Assembly: GCA_017354895.1 (NCBI GenBank) | Contig: CP071498.1 | Coordinates: 434,001 to 498,000, forward strand | Direction: 5' to 3' | DNA: 64,000 bases | Source of the DNA: Podospora comata | Lineage: Eukaryota; Ascomycota; Sordariomycetes; Sordariales; Podosporaceae | Shown here: piece by piece, positions 35,935 to 47,403 of the stretch | How the letters are laid out: each line of letters opens with the position of its first letter | Numbering within the stretch: position 1 is the first letter of the stretch | The notes under the pieces: generated by a model | The model's input: the letters and a program-made list of their open reading frames with translations, nothing else | Told to the model about the DNA's origin: nothing | Databases searched by the model: none | Program-made: the position numbers and the translations under genes

Positions 35935-35963
35935 CTATCGGATAGCTATCGGGTATCGGATAC
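35935..35963. promoter_or_regulatory. Clustered TATCGG / CGATA elements upstream of FET3
   Basis: CTATCGGATAGCTATCGGG followed by TATCGGATAC gives three TATCGG cores in 29 bp, about 140 bp upstream of the FET3 ATG. Each reads CCGATA on the other strand, a weak GATA-factor core. The close spacing suggests function, but this is inference. Confidence 0.3.
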
Positions 35964-36096
35964 TGGGCTACGTCTTTTCTGATCCATCAACAACCTCCCG
36001 CGCGTTCCCGGCTTCCATGTGTGGCCTTCTTCGATATCTCCCTAATCCTTTCTCTGACCTCAAAGAACTCTCCACTGTTGAAAACAAGAACCCAAT

Positions 36097-38459
36097 ATGA
36101 ATTGCGGCATCTCTGGATCTCCAAACTCTTTGCTTTGGATATTCCTGCTTTTGTTTGGTTTTTGTCTTTCTGGCCATGCGCAGCAACCTGATGCCGCTCA
36201 CGATATCGACAGCGGTGTCGACGACTCTACTCTTTGGCACACGTACAGCGACAAGACCCACGTCTACAAGTTCAATGTCTCTTGGGTGGTGGCCAGCCCT
36301 GACGACCCTGATGCCGATGAGAATTCGACCAAGCCAGTCATTGGCATCAATGGTAAATGGCCTTTGCCTGTGATGGAAGCCACAGTTGGGGACCGCGTCA
36401 TTGTCCATCTTCTCAACCTGCTGGAGACTGAGCCTACGTCTCTTCACTTCCACGGTCTCTATCTACGGAATGAGACACACATGGACGGTCCGGTTCATGT
36501 GTCTCAGTGCACGATCCCACCTGGCTCAAGCTTCACATACAACTTCACTGTTAACGAGCCCGGCATCTTCTGGTATCACTCACATGTCCATGGGCAGTAT
36601 CCAGATGGCTTGCGAGGGCCCCTTATCATTCACGACCCGGATGGCCCTTTTGCGGACAAGTACAGCGAGGCTCGGCTTCTTACCGTCTCAGACTGGTACC
36701 TAGACAAGATGCCAAACCTTATCGCCCGGTTCATGAGCAAGGCCAACCCAACAGGAGCAGAGCCCGTACCGGATTTGGGTTTATTCAACGACGAGATCGA
36801 TGCAAGCATCATGGTCAGTCCTAAGACGACATATCGTTTTGATGTGATCAACATGGGCGCTTTTGCCAGTGTCTACCTCTGGTTCGAGGGGCACAACATG
36901 ACCATCATCATGATTGATGGTATTTATACCCACCCGGTGGAAGCAAACATGATATACGTAACTCCTGGTCAACGTTACAGCTTCCTCATCACCACCAAGG
37001 CAGACGGCTCGGCAAACTTTCCATTCGTTGGCAGCATGGATCTGGTAAGTTTCCCGTTTTCATTCATGTCCTTTCTTAGCTGACCAGTCAGAATCTATTT
37101 GACAGTCCACCAAAGTCTTTCAACCCCAATATAACCGGGTGGCTGATCTACGACGAAGACAACAACTGGCCAGATGCGGCGAAGCTGGACGGTTCTTTCA
37201 ATCCTGTTGATGACTTTGATTTGACACCGTTAGATGATCAGCCTCTCTTTGGTGAACCAAATCAAGTTGTGCAGTTGGATGTGATGATGGACAATCTTGG
37301 TGACGGAGCCAACTAGTACGTGCTATGCGTTTCTAACACTTCCAGTTTCATATTCTGACCATTTTCCAGTGCATTCTTCAACAACATAACATATGTTCCT
37401 CCCAAGGTTCCCACCCTATACACCGTCATGAGTTCTCAAGATCTGGCAACCAACCCGGTGGTTTACGGCACCTACACTCATAGCACTGTTCTCCAAAAGG
37501 ATGACATTGTGGAGATCGTGCTGAACAACCTCGATCCGGGAATCCACCCCTTCCACCTCCACGGCCACGATTTTCAGGTCGTCTGGCGCTCTGAAGACGA
37601 TGCAGGAACATTTCAAGATTCAGGCATCACATTATCGGACTTCGCGCGGGTGCCCATGAGAAGGGATACTGTTTTCGTACACCCTAATGGGAACTTGGTT
37701 CTACGCTTCAAAGCCGACAACCCAGGTTTTTTTTTCCTCTTTGCCCTCGTTCATTGTATGGTTTCTAACAATCGAGAATAGGTGTATGGCTTTTCCATTG
37801 CCACATAGAGTGGCATGTGCAATCTGGACTCATGGCAACCTTTGTTGAAGCGCCTCTCGAAATTCAGCAGTCCCTCACCATTCCTCCCGATCATCTTGAC
37901 GTCTGCAAGAAGATGGGAGTGCCCACAGGAGGAAATGCCGCCGCAAATTCTGAGGATTTTTTGAACCTAGATGGGGAGAATGCACCGCCCAATCGGTTGC
38001 CTGACGGGTACGTTACTTCAGCAGAGTGGCCTTCATCTGATACAGAGTCTGAGGACGAGTCGAATGGCTATTTCATGTTGGAATAGTAAGAGACAGACAC
38101 CGATGATGATGGTGATGATCTGATGTGGGAGGGAGGATAACTGCGCTTTCTGGAATGACCATGATGATAACATTTCTTGGCTACAAAATAGGTTTACCGG
38201 TCCAGGCATCGCCGCCCTGGTCTTTAGCTGCCTGACAGGTATACTGGGCGTGATGACGATCGCGTGGTATGGCTTTGCCGAGGGGGTTAATGACGGAGAG
38301 GACAAGAAGGTCCGCATTGAGGGTCAACAAGACGGAGCTGGGGATGTCAAGCTGAGGGACATGCCGTCCGGTTCGACATTGGTGAATGATCGGCGTGTGC
38401 ATAAGCTGCGTAGAAACGAGACTCGTGCCAAGCTCAGGGGAGACGGATTACGAGTTTGA
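36097..38459 (+). CDS. FET3: Multicopper ferroxidase FET3
   Basis: Cell-surface multicopper oxidase that oxidises Fe(II) for uptake by FTR1. 673 residues in five exons: 36097-37044, 37092-37315, 37370-37725, 37782-38007, 38192-38459. Introns are 47, 54, 56 and an unusually long 184 bp. A signal peptide ([18 protein letters not shown]) leads the protein. The copper ligands are all visible: HFHG at 117-120, [11 protein letters not shown] at about 161, [10 protein letters not shown] at about 449, [12 protein letters not shown] at about 515. Leu ten residues after the Cys is the Fet3-type axial position. Exon 5 encodes the C-terminal membrane anchor [20 protein letters not shown] and a basic cytosolic tail, so the product is membrane-bound with an exterior catalytic domain. 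Retention of the last intron would read 26 more codons to a stop and give a soluble form. Confidence 0.96.
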
Positions 38460-39216
38460 TGGGGCCATCCATATGATATTGATGGCACACGAGCGGATTC
38501 GGGACTTAATTTGTATCATAAAGGCTGTTTTTTATGCCATGTTGCCTCATAGTCCGATAGCTTGCTTCCATTTGGTTTGAGGATGCCAGAAGATTGGACT
38601 TTTCCTGAGGTTATTCGGCAGTTCTGAGTAGCTATCAATCGGAGGGATTATACCAAGAAGGCATGTTCGCCGAATATTTTTTGTGAAACTTGAGTGGTTC
38701 ATGAATAGGCTGAGATGACTATGATTGTACTTGCTTTCACAAGATACTCAATCACCCTCTTTTCTAGGCCAGCTATATTTTAACGAGACTCAGCTGCTTC
38801 CACTCCCACACCAGTACTGTTATTGCCCCTCATCAACCCACGTTTTACATCTTCACATGAACATAATAGTCAGTTTAGAAAGCCTCTGATGGCAGGGCTT
38901 GTCACGCTAAGCTTGAAGACCAAGGGAGTCGTCGGTTGAAAGACGGCAGAAATGACAACACTGGTGACAACTCTGGACGCAGTACCAGTAGGTAATGATA
39001 ACAGCAATAACCACATTAAAAATTACGTCACGAATTTACTGAATATCCTGTTCAAACCCATCTTTACCTATATCTACCGGACAAGAAGCTTTTGGTACAA
39101 ATCTCGGCGCAAGAATCACAGAGGCCTGTTTGTGGATATCTTGGAAGCTTGCCGATCACTATTGTCAAGGTTGATAGTATAAGCAAGCAGGAAGAAAACT
39201 TGATCATAAATCATCA
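38460..39216. other. Intergenic region between convergent FET3 and an unknown gene
   Basis: About 760 bp, AT-richer than its surroundings, no supported gene or site. Confidence 0.5.
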
Positions 39217-40960
39217 TCATCCCCTAAACAAGAGAGCCTTCGTGTATGCCGCCAATTCCATCCAACGGTCTGTTGCTTCAGATAATTGCATATTTCTCCC
39301 ACCCAATCTCATGACAACTTCCCCGTTGTTCTTGATCTGCTGTTCATACATGGCGAGGTGGAGCCAGAGGCTGGTCTGATGGAGGATCTTCTTGATCTTT
39401 GCAAGTTGCTGTTGGGCTGTAGACAGTGGGAAGAAATTAAAGTTAGTCCGTATAGCACACGAAGTACGAGGCAATATGAGTGGTAGCAGACAGGAATGGG
39501 AAGCTCAGGGCATTTCTGACTTGCCTTGTTTCCGTCGTCATTCGATGCCACGCCTTACACGAAGAGACTCCCACACCTGCACTACCTACTACCACCCTAG
39601 CAACACTCGTAGTCACTTTGACTGTAGTTGTTGCGGTTGCCCACCACACAGTGTGACCAACAAGGTACCAGCCACCAGCCCCTGTGACGGCTCCCACAAC
39701 CACAGCTGTGGCAATCCACGACCACTTGGACCATCGCTTCGAATTTCTCTCCACTGTTGCAAGTGTGTACAAGTTTTCCACCTCTTTCAATGAGTTTCCG
39801 AGGGTATCGATTGCGGTTTGAAGTTTTACTATCTGGCTCGCTGCCTCTTCCTTTGTTCCTATTAGACAGTGAGGTCTGTTCCTGCAAAGATTCTGGCAAA
39901 AAAAAAAAAAGGGCGACGGCCATATCAGGTAGGTAGGTAATTACCTTCGTCTTCCCTGCAACGCACTTGTCGAAAGGCTTGATTCACCTCGTATTGCATT
40001 TTCTCCAGCTTCTGGGCTGATTCGTTGATCCTTTTATGCAGTTCGGTGCAACTGAGCTGTTTAGGCTCGATATGTTTAAAACTTTCAGTATAAAGCACCA
40101 GAAATAAACTATTCACGGGAAAACCAGAAGGTCCATTGGATCTTAGGGGATTACATACACACTACTGTAGCACCCAGACCACCGAGAGGGCTATAAATGC
40201 AGCTGCTTGATGATAGTTGCTGGCCGTTCCTATCGATGCTATTATGCTCTGAACATTTTGCATTCCACTGGCCCATTTCAATACGATGCTAGGGCCTAAA
40301 GACGAAACATCTATGCTCCTGATGACCTTTTTGCTAATACGCGAATACACGTGGTAAGTTTGTCTTGATTCCAAAAAGAAAAAGTGAAATACAAAGGGTG
40401 AATCTTACAATCCATAAGCCCACTCATCGCGATTCTCTGTCTGCAGGTTCTGGCATTGAAGCTCTGTCGGCAACACCTTTGCCGAGTTCTCTGCCTTGTG
40501 AGTTAAGAACTGACGGAGAAAGATCTGAAAGTTGTTTCCCTCAACGCCTCTATTGATTTTCCCGGAGGAAGGTCGGGTATGAACTAGACATTGTGATTCT
40601 CCCGCAGTCTTAGTAAAGACAAAGCATCGCCTGAGCTGAAGAGACTGTCGCATAGTCGTTGGATATCATCTTCGACACTTTGGTCGGGGCCGAGGGGGCT
40701 CTTGCGTTCCAAGACAATCTAGGAGCATGTCAGTCCTCAAACGTGAAGTCTCATGCTGTGGCGGAATACGAATGGCCACTCACTTGTGTAGAGCAGTGAC
40801 TATTATTGGATTGCGGATAGTTCAGATCTGCTTTCCACAAATCATGGTCAGCTACTGAGGCTGCACGGAATACAGATGCTAATCCTCGGTTGACTGTATC
40901 CTCGGTGGCATCGACATTCGAATGCAGAACCAGAAGGTACAGCTTTGTCGTCTCTGACAT
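39217..40960 (-). CDS. Unrecognised multi-exon membrane/coiled-coil protein
   Basis: I do not recognise this gene. A phase-consistent model has six exons: 40960-40784, 40644-40409, 40333-40163, 40108-39945, 39858-39521, 39408-39217 (425 residues). In order one sees KINRGVEGNNFQIFLRQFL, a helical stretch MQNVQSIIASIGTASNYHQA then FIALSVVWVLQ (possible membrane helix), a coiled coil HKRINESAQKLEKMQYEVNQ continuing into SQIVKLQTAIDTLGNSLKEV, a membrane helix WSWIATAVVVGAVTGAGGWY, and a helical C-terminus KIKKILHQTSLWLHLAMYEQ. The 5' end is unsettled. The stretch 40718-40600 is also open in another frame after a good 65-bp intron (IVLERKSPLGPDQSVEDDIQ) but then meets a stop. An upstream frame (from about 41045) starts with a signal-peptide-like MPTYHQWLLLTALSITLG. 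Exon 5 has a weak donor (GTCAGA) beside a perfect GC-type one. It is coding, but exon limits are uncertain. Confidence 0.5.
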
Positions 40961-41510
40961 CTTGGGGATCGGAGTCCTGCTGCCCCTGGGAACCAAGTGT
41001 GATGGAAAGTGCCGTCAATAACAACCACTGATGATACGTTGGCATTATTTGTATCGAGGAAAAGCAGGATGGAAAAGGCCGGAGGACACTGGAGTTTGAG
41101 TCGTAGTAGCCTGAAGAAGGTTTGCAAACGAACTTGGAGGGCATTGTGCAGAAGGGGGCGGGCCACCGCTGCTGCAACCCGTTCATGACCGGTCCTATTG
41201 ATTGGGATATGCTTGTATGTCTGATAAGGATCAATATTTATGCATTCAACAAGTCTTATGCCATGTCTTTTGATGAAGATTGGACGTCACCCCTGTCAAG
41301 AATGCTTCTTTTCTCGTGTGATGTGCGGGATATGACTGCCCAGTCGTTGATCAAGCTGGTTGAGCCCAACAAGCTGAAACAACCAGCTTTCTAAGGTTCC
41401 CCTCGTTTGCTGCTCAGTTACCAACCACATTTCGAACTTAAATGACCTTCACATACCTAACATGCTCACCGATCGCTTTCTGGCATAGGCGGACTGCACC
41501 CAGCGATCAA
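40961..41510. other. Divergent intergenic region between two unknown genes
   Basis: May include an upstream exon of the leftward gene (signal-peptide-like frame near 41045-40960). Nothing else supported. Confidence 0.4.
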
Positions 41511-42542
41511 ATGGCAAACAATTCACTCATCCAAAGTGCGAATCCCGCACACAGCCATGACCATGAATCCCTCTCAGGACGGTCGAGCGATGAGGATCTC
41601 GAGATTGAGATCAATGCCTTCCGTCGCAACACCATCGACTCCCTCCCAGCTATCTTGCCACAAGAGAGGCAATTGCTCACAATCATGCGCCAGGAGGTCA
41701 TATGAACGGCAGCGACGGCAGTACAGACATAAGTACACGGCACCGAGTTCCCTCTCTCATCCAACGGGCCAAACCAACTGACCCTTCCAACTCCTACAGC
41801 TAAAGCACTACCCACCCCAAACAAGTTCATCACCCTCATCGCCACCCACGACCAACTCCAACTGCAGCTCGTCCCCCTGCGCAACATCCTCCACCAAACC
41901 CTCCACAAAGCCTGGATCCGACTCCTACGATCAAACTTCTACCTAGTTTCCAGGTATTCACCCCATTCTTTCTCCTCTCCTCATCAGTATCTTTTTTAAT
42001 CCCCAATCCTACAACATCAAAAACAGCTAACCTCTCACCCAGCCTCCTCCTCAAACTCACCACCCCCCTCCTCACAACTAACACACCTCTCTCCATCCTC
42101 CTCTCCATCCTCCTCGCTGCATCATCAGCCGACACACTAGCCTACCGAACACTCCTCTACCTCCTCCTCTCTTCCAAAACAAAAGACACATCCCAGATCA
42201 AAGCCCGCCTAGACGAAGAAAGCTCCTTCTTCAAACAACCCGACACCAACAAACCCTGACTTCTCAGCCTTTACCCAAACCTGGCTCCTCACGGCGGACA
42301 ACCTCGTCAAACTAGGCGCCAAATGCCACTCCTGGATCCCACAAGATGACGATGAGAGGCAGCAACTCATGACCGGTTCCCACGGACACAACCCAACCAC
42401 TACTTCCGAGAGTGACCGGGGCTGGGCATGGGCAGAATGGTACGCCGGGCGCCTGGGCGGAAGCAGCGAAGGGTGGTTCTGGGAGAACAAGCTCGACGAA
42501 CTAACCGGCAGAGTGTACACATTTTTCACTGTTAGGGATTGA
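41511..42542 (+). CDS. Unrecognised protein with a frame discontinuity
   Basis: I do not recognise a family. The tentative model starts at ATG 41511 (MANNSLIQSA) and runs acidic and helical (SDEDLEIEINAFRRNTIDSL, LPQERQLLTIMRQE) to 41696. It continues at 41748 (KALPTPNKFITLIATHDQLQ, NILHQTLHKAWIRLLRSNF) to 41953, then from 42043 through a hydrophobic stretch LLKLTTPLLTTNTPLSILLS to TGA at 42257-42259. The remaining obviously coding part (FTQTWLLTADNLVKLGAKCH, ending FFTVRD at 42542) lies in the next frame. Exon 3 contains no GT dinucleotide, so no ordinary donor can bridge it. Options are a GC-AG intron using the perfect branch/acceptor CTGACTTCTCAG (ends 42267), a +1 shift at CCC-TGA, or an indel. 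An alternative first exon (ATG 41702) also splices in phase to 41800. About 296 residues if continuous. Confidence 0.45.
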
Positions 42543-43259
42543 TTAATACAGTAATATTCCGTAACACATGTGGTGGTGTTGACTTAGTCTCCCCCAAATA
42601 CCCCTGAACCCCTGAGCATAAGCACCGCATAAACCATCCCCACACCAACTCAGCATCCCGATTTCACAACCAAATCCAAACAAAATAATGTCAAAAAAAA
42701 GAAATATTAACCTTATGTAAATAAAATAAAAAGTTATGTACAACCCAAACAAAAAAGAAACCGTGTCAAGAACTTTCGGCAAAAAGAAATAAAAAACTAA
42801 GAAAAGGAAGAAAAAAACCGAAAGCTCCCCTTGCCCCCCAACGAAGTGAGATACAACGTGCACGTATACCGTATTTAACGGGGTACCAAGAGAACATGCT
42901 GACAACCCTCCCTTCTAGTGATGGTCCCTTTTGCACACACTCCCTGTTGTACCATGACCACATATCACCCCCAACCAACCAACCCACCAACCAACCAACC
43001 AACCACACCAGCCAAACGCCGCCCTGAAGGGAAAACTTCCAATCCCAATATGCAAACAATGCAAACCAACAACTAAACTGATCCGAACAGTCCGCTCTCA
43101 CACCAACCATGCCATGCTCCCCTCCGGTCATGTTCCCACCAACCATTAGCGTACAACAGCATCTTTCTGGCTGGTCGGGGGCAGACGGTTCATCCAACCC
43201 CAACAGCCATATCTTACAGCACCACTCCCACAGATTCTCGTAGAAGCCGAGAATATGCC
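42543..43259. other. Intergenic 3' region between convergent genes
   Basis: A-rich then CA-rich sequence, the 3' flanks of the unknown gene and of PIS1. It includes an (AACC)n run listed separately. No gene seen. Confidence 0.5.
42970..43004. repeat. (AACC)n microsatellite
   Basis: About eight AACC/CAACC units with two slips, downstream of PIS1. Confidence 0.85.
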
Positions 43260-44391
43260 TTACTCCTGCCTCCTCTTGGCAATCCTTCTAGCCTCCCTCC
43301 TGGCCTCAATGTCACCCTCAGCGAGCCACCTGCTCGCCTTGACCAGCTGGATCACGTTCACGACCTGCTTGAAGGCCATGACGGGGAAGCTCACACCAGT
43401 GATAACCCAGGGCCAGAAGCTGTCCATCTTGTTCGCCCTCGCCATCTCGAGCGCACCGGCGCTGTAGGGGTTGGCGAAGATCATGCTGAGAATGCTGGAG
43501 TTGACCTGGGCGCCCTGGTGAATGGCGGCGGCGGTCGAGGGAGGAACGGTTTCAAGAAGAGAGGGCGAGAGGAGCGGGGAGCTGAAGGAGAGGAGGTACA
43601 AGCCGACGAAGAAAGCCTCGTTCAGGAAGCAGGCGATGAAGAGGACGTTCTGGTTAAGGAGGATAAATGTTAGTGACGCAGTTCGTCGTAAAAGTAAGCT
43701 GGAAAGGCAAGTACCTTGTTGGTGTAGTAGAGGTTCAGGAGGAAGGAACGGGACTTGTCAACGTTCTTGTGGGAGGTGTTGCTGCCGCCAAGGGCAAGGG
43801 TGGCGTACATGTGCATGTCTGAAGTCGAAAGTTAGCATTGCGCTCCTAATCTAGCACCGGGGAGAAGCATAGCTCACAGTGGCTGGCAAGATCAAGAGAG
43901 ATCAGGAGCTGGAAGAGGATGGCCCACCGGGGAAAGGCAGAAGCGAGGAAAGTCAGAAGGCAGGAAGTGGTGCACCGATCAGTAACTGCATGAGCATGTT
44001 AGCATCTTGTCGCACGTTTTGTAACTATAGAGAGTAAGTGCTTACCCATATCAAGCACGGCGCCGAAGCGCGTACTTTGATTGTACGCTCTGGCGGCAAT
44101 TCCATCTAATGCGTCGAGCAGACAACTGATGGAGTATAGCAGTGTGCAGGTTCTAGGATGAATGGGCATGTAGTAGAGCGACGCAACAGCGAGGATGATT
44201 CTGGCGTATCCGATCAGGTTGGGATAGAAAAGGAAAATGTTCTCGGCGGGCTCGTCATCGTCGAGGTCATCGAGGATATCTCGTGGAGCGTTCTCCTGTT
44301 CCATGACAGGGGCAGCATTGCCGTTGACGGTGGTGGCATTCTTTTCTTGTTGCGCGGCCGCGGCCTGTCTCCTCGTTGTAACACCTGCCAT
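43260..44391 (-). CDS. PIS1: CDP-diacylglycerol-inositol 3-phosphatidyltransferase (PI synthase)
   Basis: ER enzyme making phosphatidylinositol from CDP-diacylglycerol and myo-inositol. 315 residues in four exons: 44391-44046, 43985-43878, 43818-43715, 43649-43260, with introns of 60, 59 and 65 bp, all in phase. The CDP-alcohol phosphatidyltransferase motif is complete: DALDGIAARAYNQSTRFGAV then LDMVTDR, residues 93-119. The Asp residues at 93, 96, 114 and 118 bind the metal and the CDP group, and exon 1/2 joining creates the last part (DMVTDR). Several hydrophobic helices follow, with YYTNKNVLFIACFLNEAFFV spanning the exon 3/4 junction. The N-terminus (about 45 residues) is soluble and acidic, as in other filamentous fungi. 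The start at 44391 (MAGVTTRRQAA) is the first ATG with this conserved beginning; the upstream open frame is leader. Confidence 0.96.
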
Positions 44392-47300
44392 CTTTCTTGT
44401 CTGATAGTCTATCGTCGATGAGAGAAGAGTTGTGCGAATATCATGCGGCGACTTGAGGGCGATGCCGGCTCTTCCGAATTGCGCGAAAAGGGGTAATCGT
44501 GGGGCTCTCGATATGAGGGTTCCAGTTGGGTCTGAAGCAAGGCGCGGTCGATTTGTTATCGCGGGTTGCCAATGCGGCTCTGGGGGGATTGGCTTCTCCA
44601 GAGGGTTGATTACAAAAATATAGGGTATGAATGAGCGTAAGAAAAACCTGTGGTGTTTTCTCTTGGAAAGGAGACCAGTTTCAAGCAAAGACCGAGATTG
44701 AGGTCGCCGGGGTTTCGGGCAGTTGATGACGGAGTTTTGGCAGATAACACCAGATGCAGCCAGGGAGTGGATTCATTCGATTGCTTCTGCCATGAAATCG
44801 CTTGGCCCAAATTTTGGGACCCAGAATGCCAAGATGCGATAAGAGGGTCGATAAGAGCTTCCATCTGCCCCACATGTCCAACGCCAAGCCGGCTGTCGTA
44901 ATTGTTAAGCCATCCTGACCATCAAAGCCATGACAATTCAAAGACACACCGGTTCCCAGGGTTCGGGTCTGAGCTGACTGAATCTGAGACCGACACCTCT
45001 TAGCATCCGCCAGCCCGGTCACCTGTCCCTCGCAGCCGTTCGCCAACGTCAAAGGTAGATCTGCCGCTTCTAAACGACCGGATTGCCCGGCACCGTTCTT
45101 ATGTACATCCCGTCATCCTCCGAGTCCGAGATGGGGACGGTGGAAAGCATGGAACCAGCAACGTCCGCGTGGAGAGACTACTCCGCGTAGAAGTGATCAT
45201 ATCAGTAAGAAGTCATGAACTTAACTGAGGCTTTTTCAAAATTTTCTCGAAGCGAATTTATCACGCGGCGATCAAGCTGATGGGAGTGTGGGCTGTGGAC
45301 GTCTCATTCGGCTGATAGGGTCTGTGCTTGCATTGTCGAATGCCCTTGTCGAGCGCCGCATCTAGGCTGAATAGGGATGGATGGTCGACAAGGTTGCAGA
45401 AGTGGGAAGCGGTGGAAGGGGAAAGGCGAAGAAGGATAGCGCCGTCGACGAGGGGCAGCCGGATGTTACTCCGGGCACTTCCAGACAAATCAGAGCTGCG
45501 GCCGGACACGCAGCCCGGAGGGGGTTGACGGGAGTTTCCAGCTTCCTGTCTATCTATCTTGCGTTCTGCTGCGAGACGGGAAGTAATCCCAGCTAGGTAG
45601 GTCGACAGCTAGGCTGGCGAGTTGAAACTGTTGCGGATCTTCCTCTGTGCTTCCGCCCCCATCACATTGCAGCTTCATTGCGACTTTCCAGGTTGCTACG
45701 AGCTGACTTGGCTGTCCGGGCTCCTGTTGGAACTGCCAACACAGCAACCAAGTACCAACTTACATACAGGACACAGCTACACGCCGACGTCGGCAGCATA
45801 ACCGCCGGTCAAGGCCAGCTGTGGCTTATGGCTTCCTGGTTCCCGTGCTGCGATCTGCTGCCCGTCAGCGATGTCCTCCTCTCGTTCAGAGCTGGGGCGA
45901 ACTGATATACCAAAGCTCACTACGAATAGGCACGGCCCGACAGCGGACGGACGAGGGGTCCGGACAGTCGGGAATCTCGCCAATCAGTCGTCGCACAATG
46001 TCTCAATACGGTGCCAAAAAAGAAAGCTTCGAACGCGTGTGTGACCTGTCGTTGGTCGTGAGACACGGCGAAAAGAGACAGGATAGATATTCAGGTGCAG
46101 CAAAAACATCCCGACCGACATATATCTACATGCTTATCTGATTCCCCCATATCATGTCTCAATGGTGATCAGCAGGGCTGACAGCGCTGGAGGGAGGGAG
46201 GGAGCTGAACATTCATACCTCGTAGCTAATACGAGGTATCAAGACAGCCTACGAGTGGTCTGGTCTGGCGTGGAGACGCACTTGCGGGAGTTGAATTCTT
46301 TGACGGCGGCTTTCGAGGCTTGATTGGGAGAAAGTCTGTGCGTTCCTGACCCACGGCACATCGAGACGAGAGTCGAGCCAACAAGGGCCAGCAAGGGGTC
46401 CTTGCGCCGGGCCAGGGTCTTCCCAGCCCCAAAATGGACGGTTGACCTTTTGCGGAGGCACTGGGGGGAGGGGGCACAATTTCACACCACATGCATCACC
46501 AGATTCATCACATTACCGTAGGCAAATGGTACTCTCAGGAGGACAGGACGTCTTCTACATTGCATCCGCCGGGTGCCGGATACCCCCCCAACCTATTCGC
46601 TTCCGCCTTAGTGCCAAGCGGCAAGCAGTGCACCCAGACCTGAGATGACAGTAAGCAGTTGTGTAGGTACTGTTGTATGTATGTACCACCTATTATAAGA
46701 AGCACCCACCACACCTTGTTTTTTCCCACTCCTCGAAAATCTCGAATCTGGACCCTAAAGAGCCGGTCCCCTATTCCATCTCAGCTCAGCTGGCCGGGAC
46801 TCATCCAACACTTCCCCGCCTCCCGTACTTCCTGGTTTCTCCGGCCACTTAAGAGTGCTACCTCACCTTGCCGACCTTGACCTTGCCCCTGCGGGGTTGT
46901 CAAACTTCGCATCCACCGTCCTGGGCCCGCAAACCGCTAGTCTCTAGGGGACTTGCCAGTCTCGAAGCCCCCTCCTCGCCTGACGAGCTCGTGCCTGTCC
47001 TCTGCATCGTTCGATAAAACCCAACGCCCCCCAGCTTCGTGTTGACTGTACCTGGTCATCCTTGACCTATCCCCTTCTCGACCCCCGAGAGACTGGTCTT
47101 ATAGACACGCAGCTCCCCTCTGCCAGTCGCCACGAACCGACCAACGGCTTTTCTTCACCAGCTGAACTATCAACGCCACAATACCCAACAACACACGAAC
47201 GCTTCTCCTTGTCGTGGCGCCGTCCCTTAGTCGCCGATAGCACCACTACCGCAGTACCGCCCAAAACCGCACGCCGCCTAGATCTTCGTGTGGGGTAGGA

Positions 47301-47403
47301 CAGGTTTTTATTCTATCAAATCCCGCCTGCCGAAATACCACTTTCCCTAGACACGCCCACAACACAAACTCACCCCCAAAGACGACCATCGCACATCGCA
47401 ACC
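44392..47403. other. Divergent intergenic region, PIS1 / pyr4 (about 3 kb)
   Basis: No supported gene. The right part (about 46.7-47.4 kb) is strongly C/T-rich on the plus strand and runs into the pyr4 ATG, the usual look of a fungal housekeeping promoter and long leader. A GGGA run lies near 46190. Short ORFs in the middle have no domains. Confidence 0.5.

Larger units (their letters stand above)
35082..36096. promoter_or_regulatory. Shared bidirectional promoter of FTR1 and FET3
   Basis: 1015 bp between the two start codons of the iron-uptake pair. It carries several GATA-core sites: ATCTGATAG on the minus strand (35187-35179), about 100 bp upstream of the FTR1 ATG; TGATAA at about 35347; and a TATCGG cluster at 35935-35963 near FET3. 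In ascomycetes this gene pair is repressed in iron-replete cells by GATA factors of the SreA/URBS1/SRE class, whose target is ATCWGATAA-like. Regulation here is therefore inferred from site plus family knowledge. Confidence 0.6.

Noticed and set aside
42244-42267. Taking the leftover coding piece after 42267 as a separate gene
   Set aside because: It has no ATG near its beginning and it directly continues the sense of the preceding exon, so one gene with a frame discontinuity is more likely.
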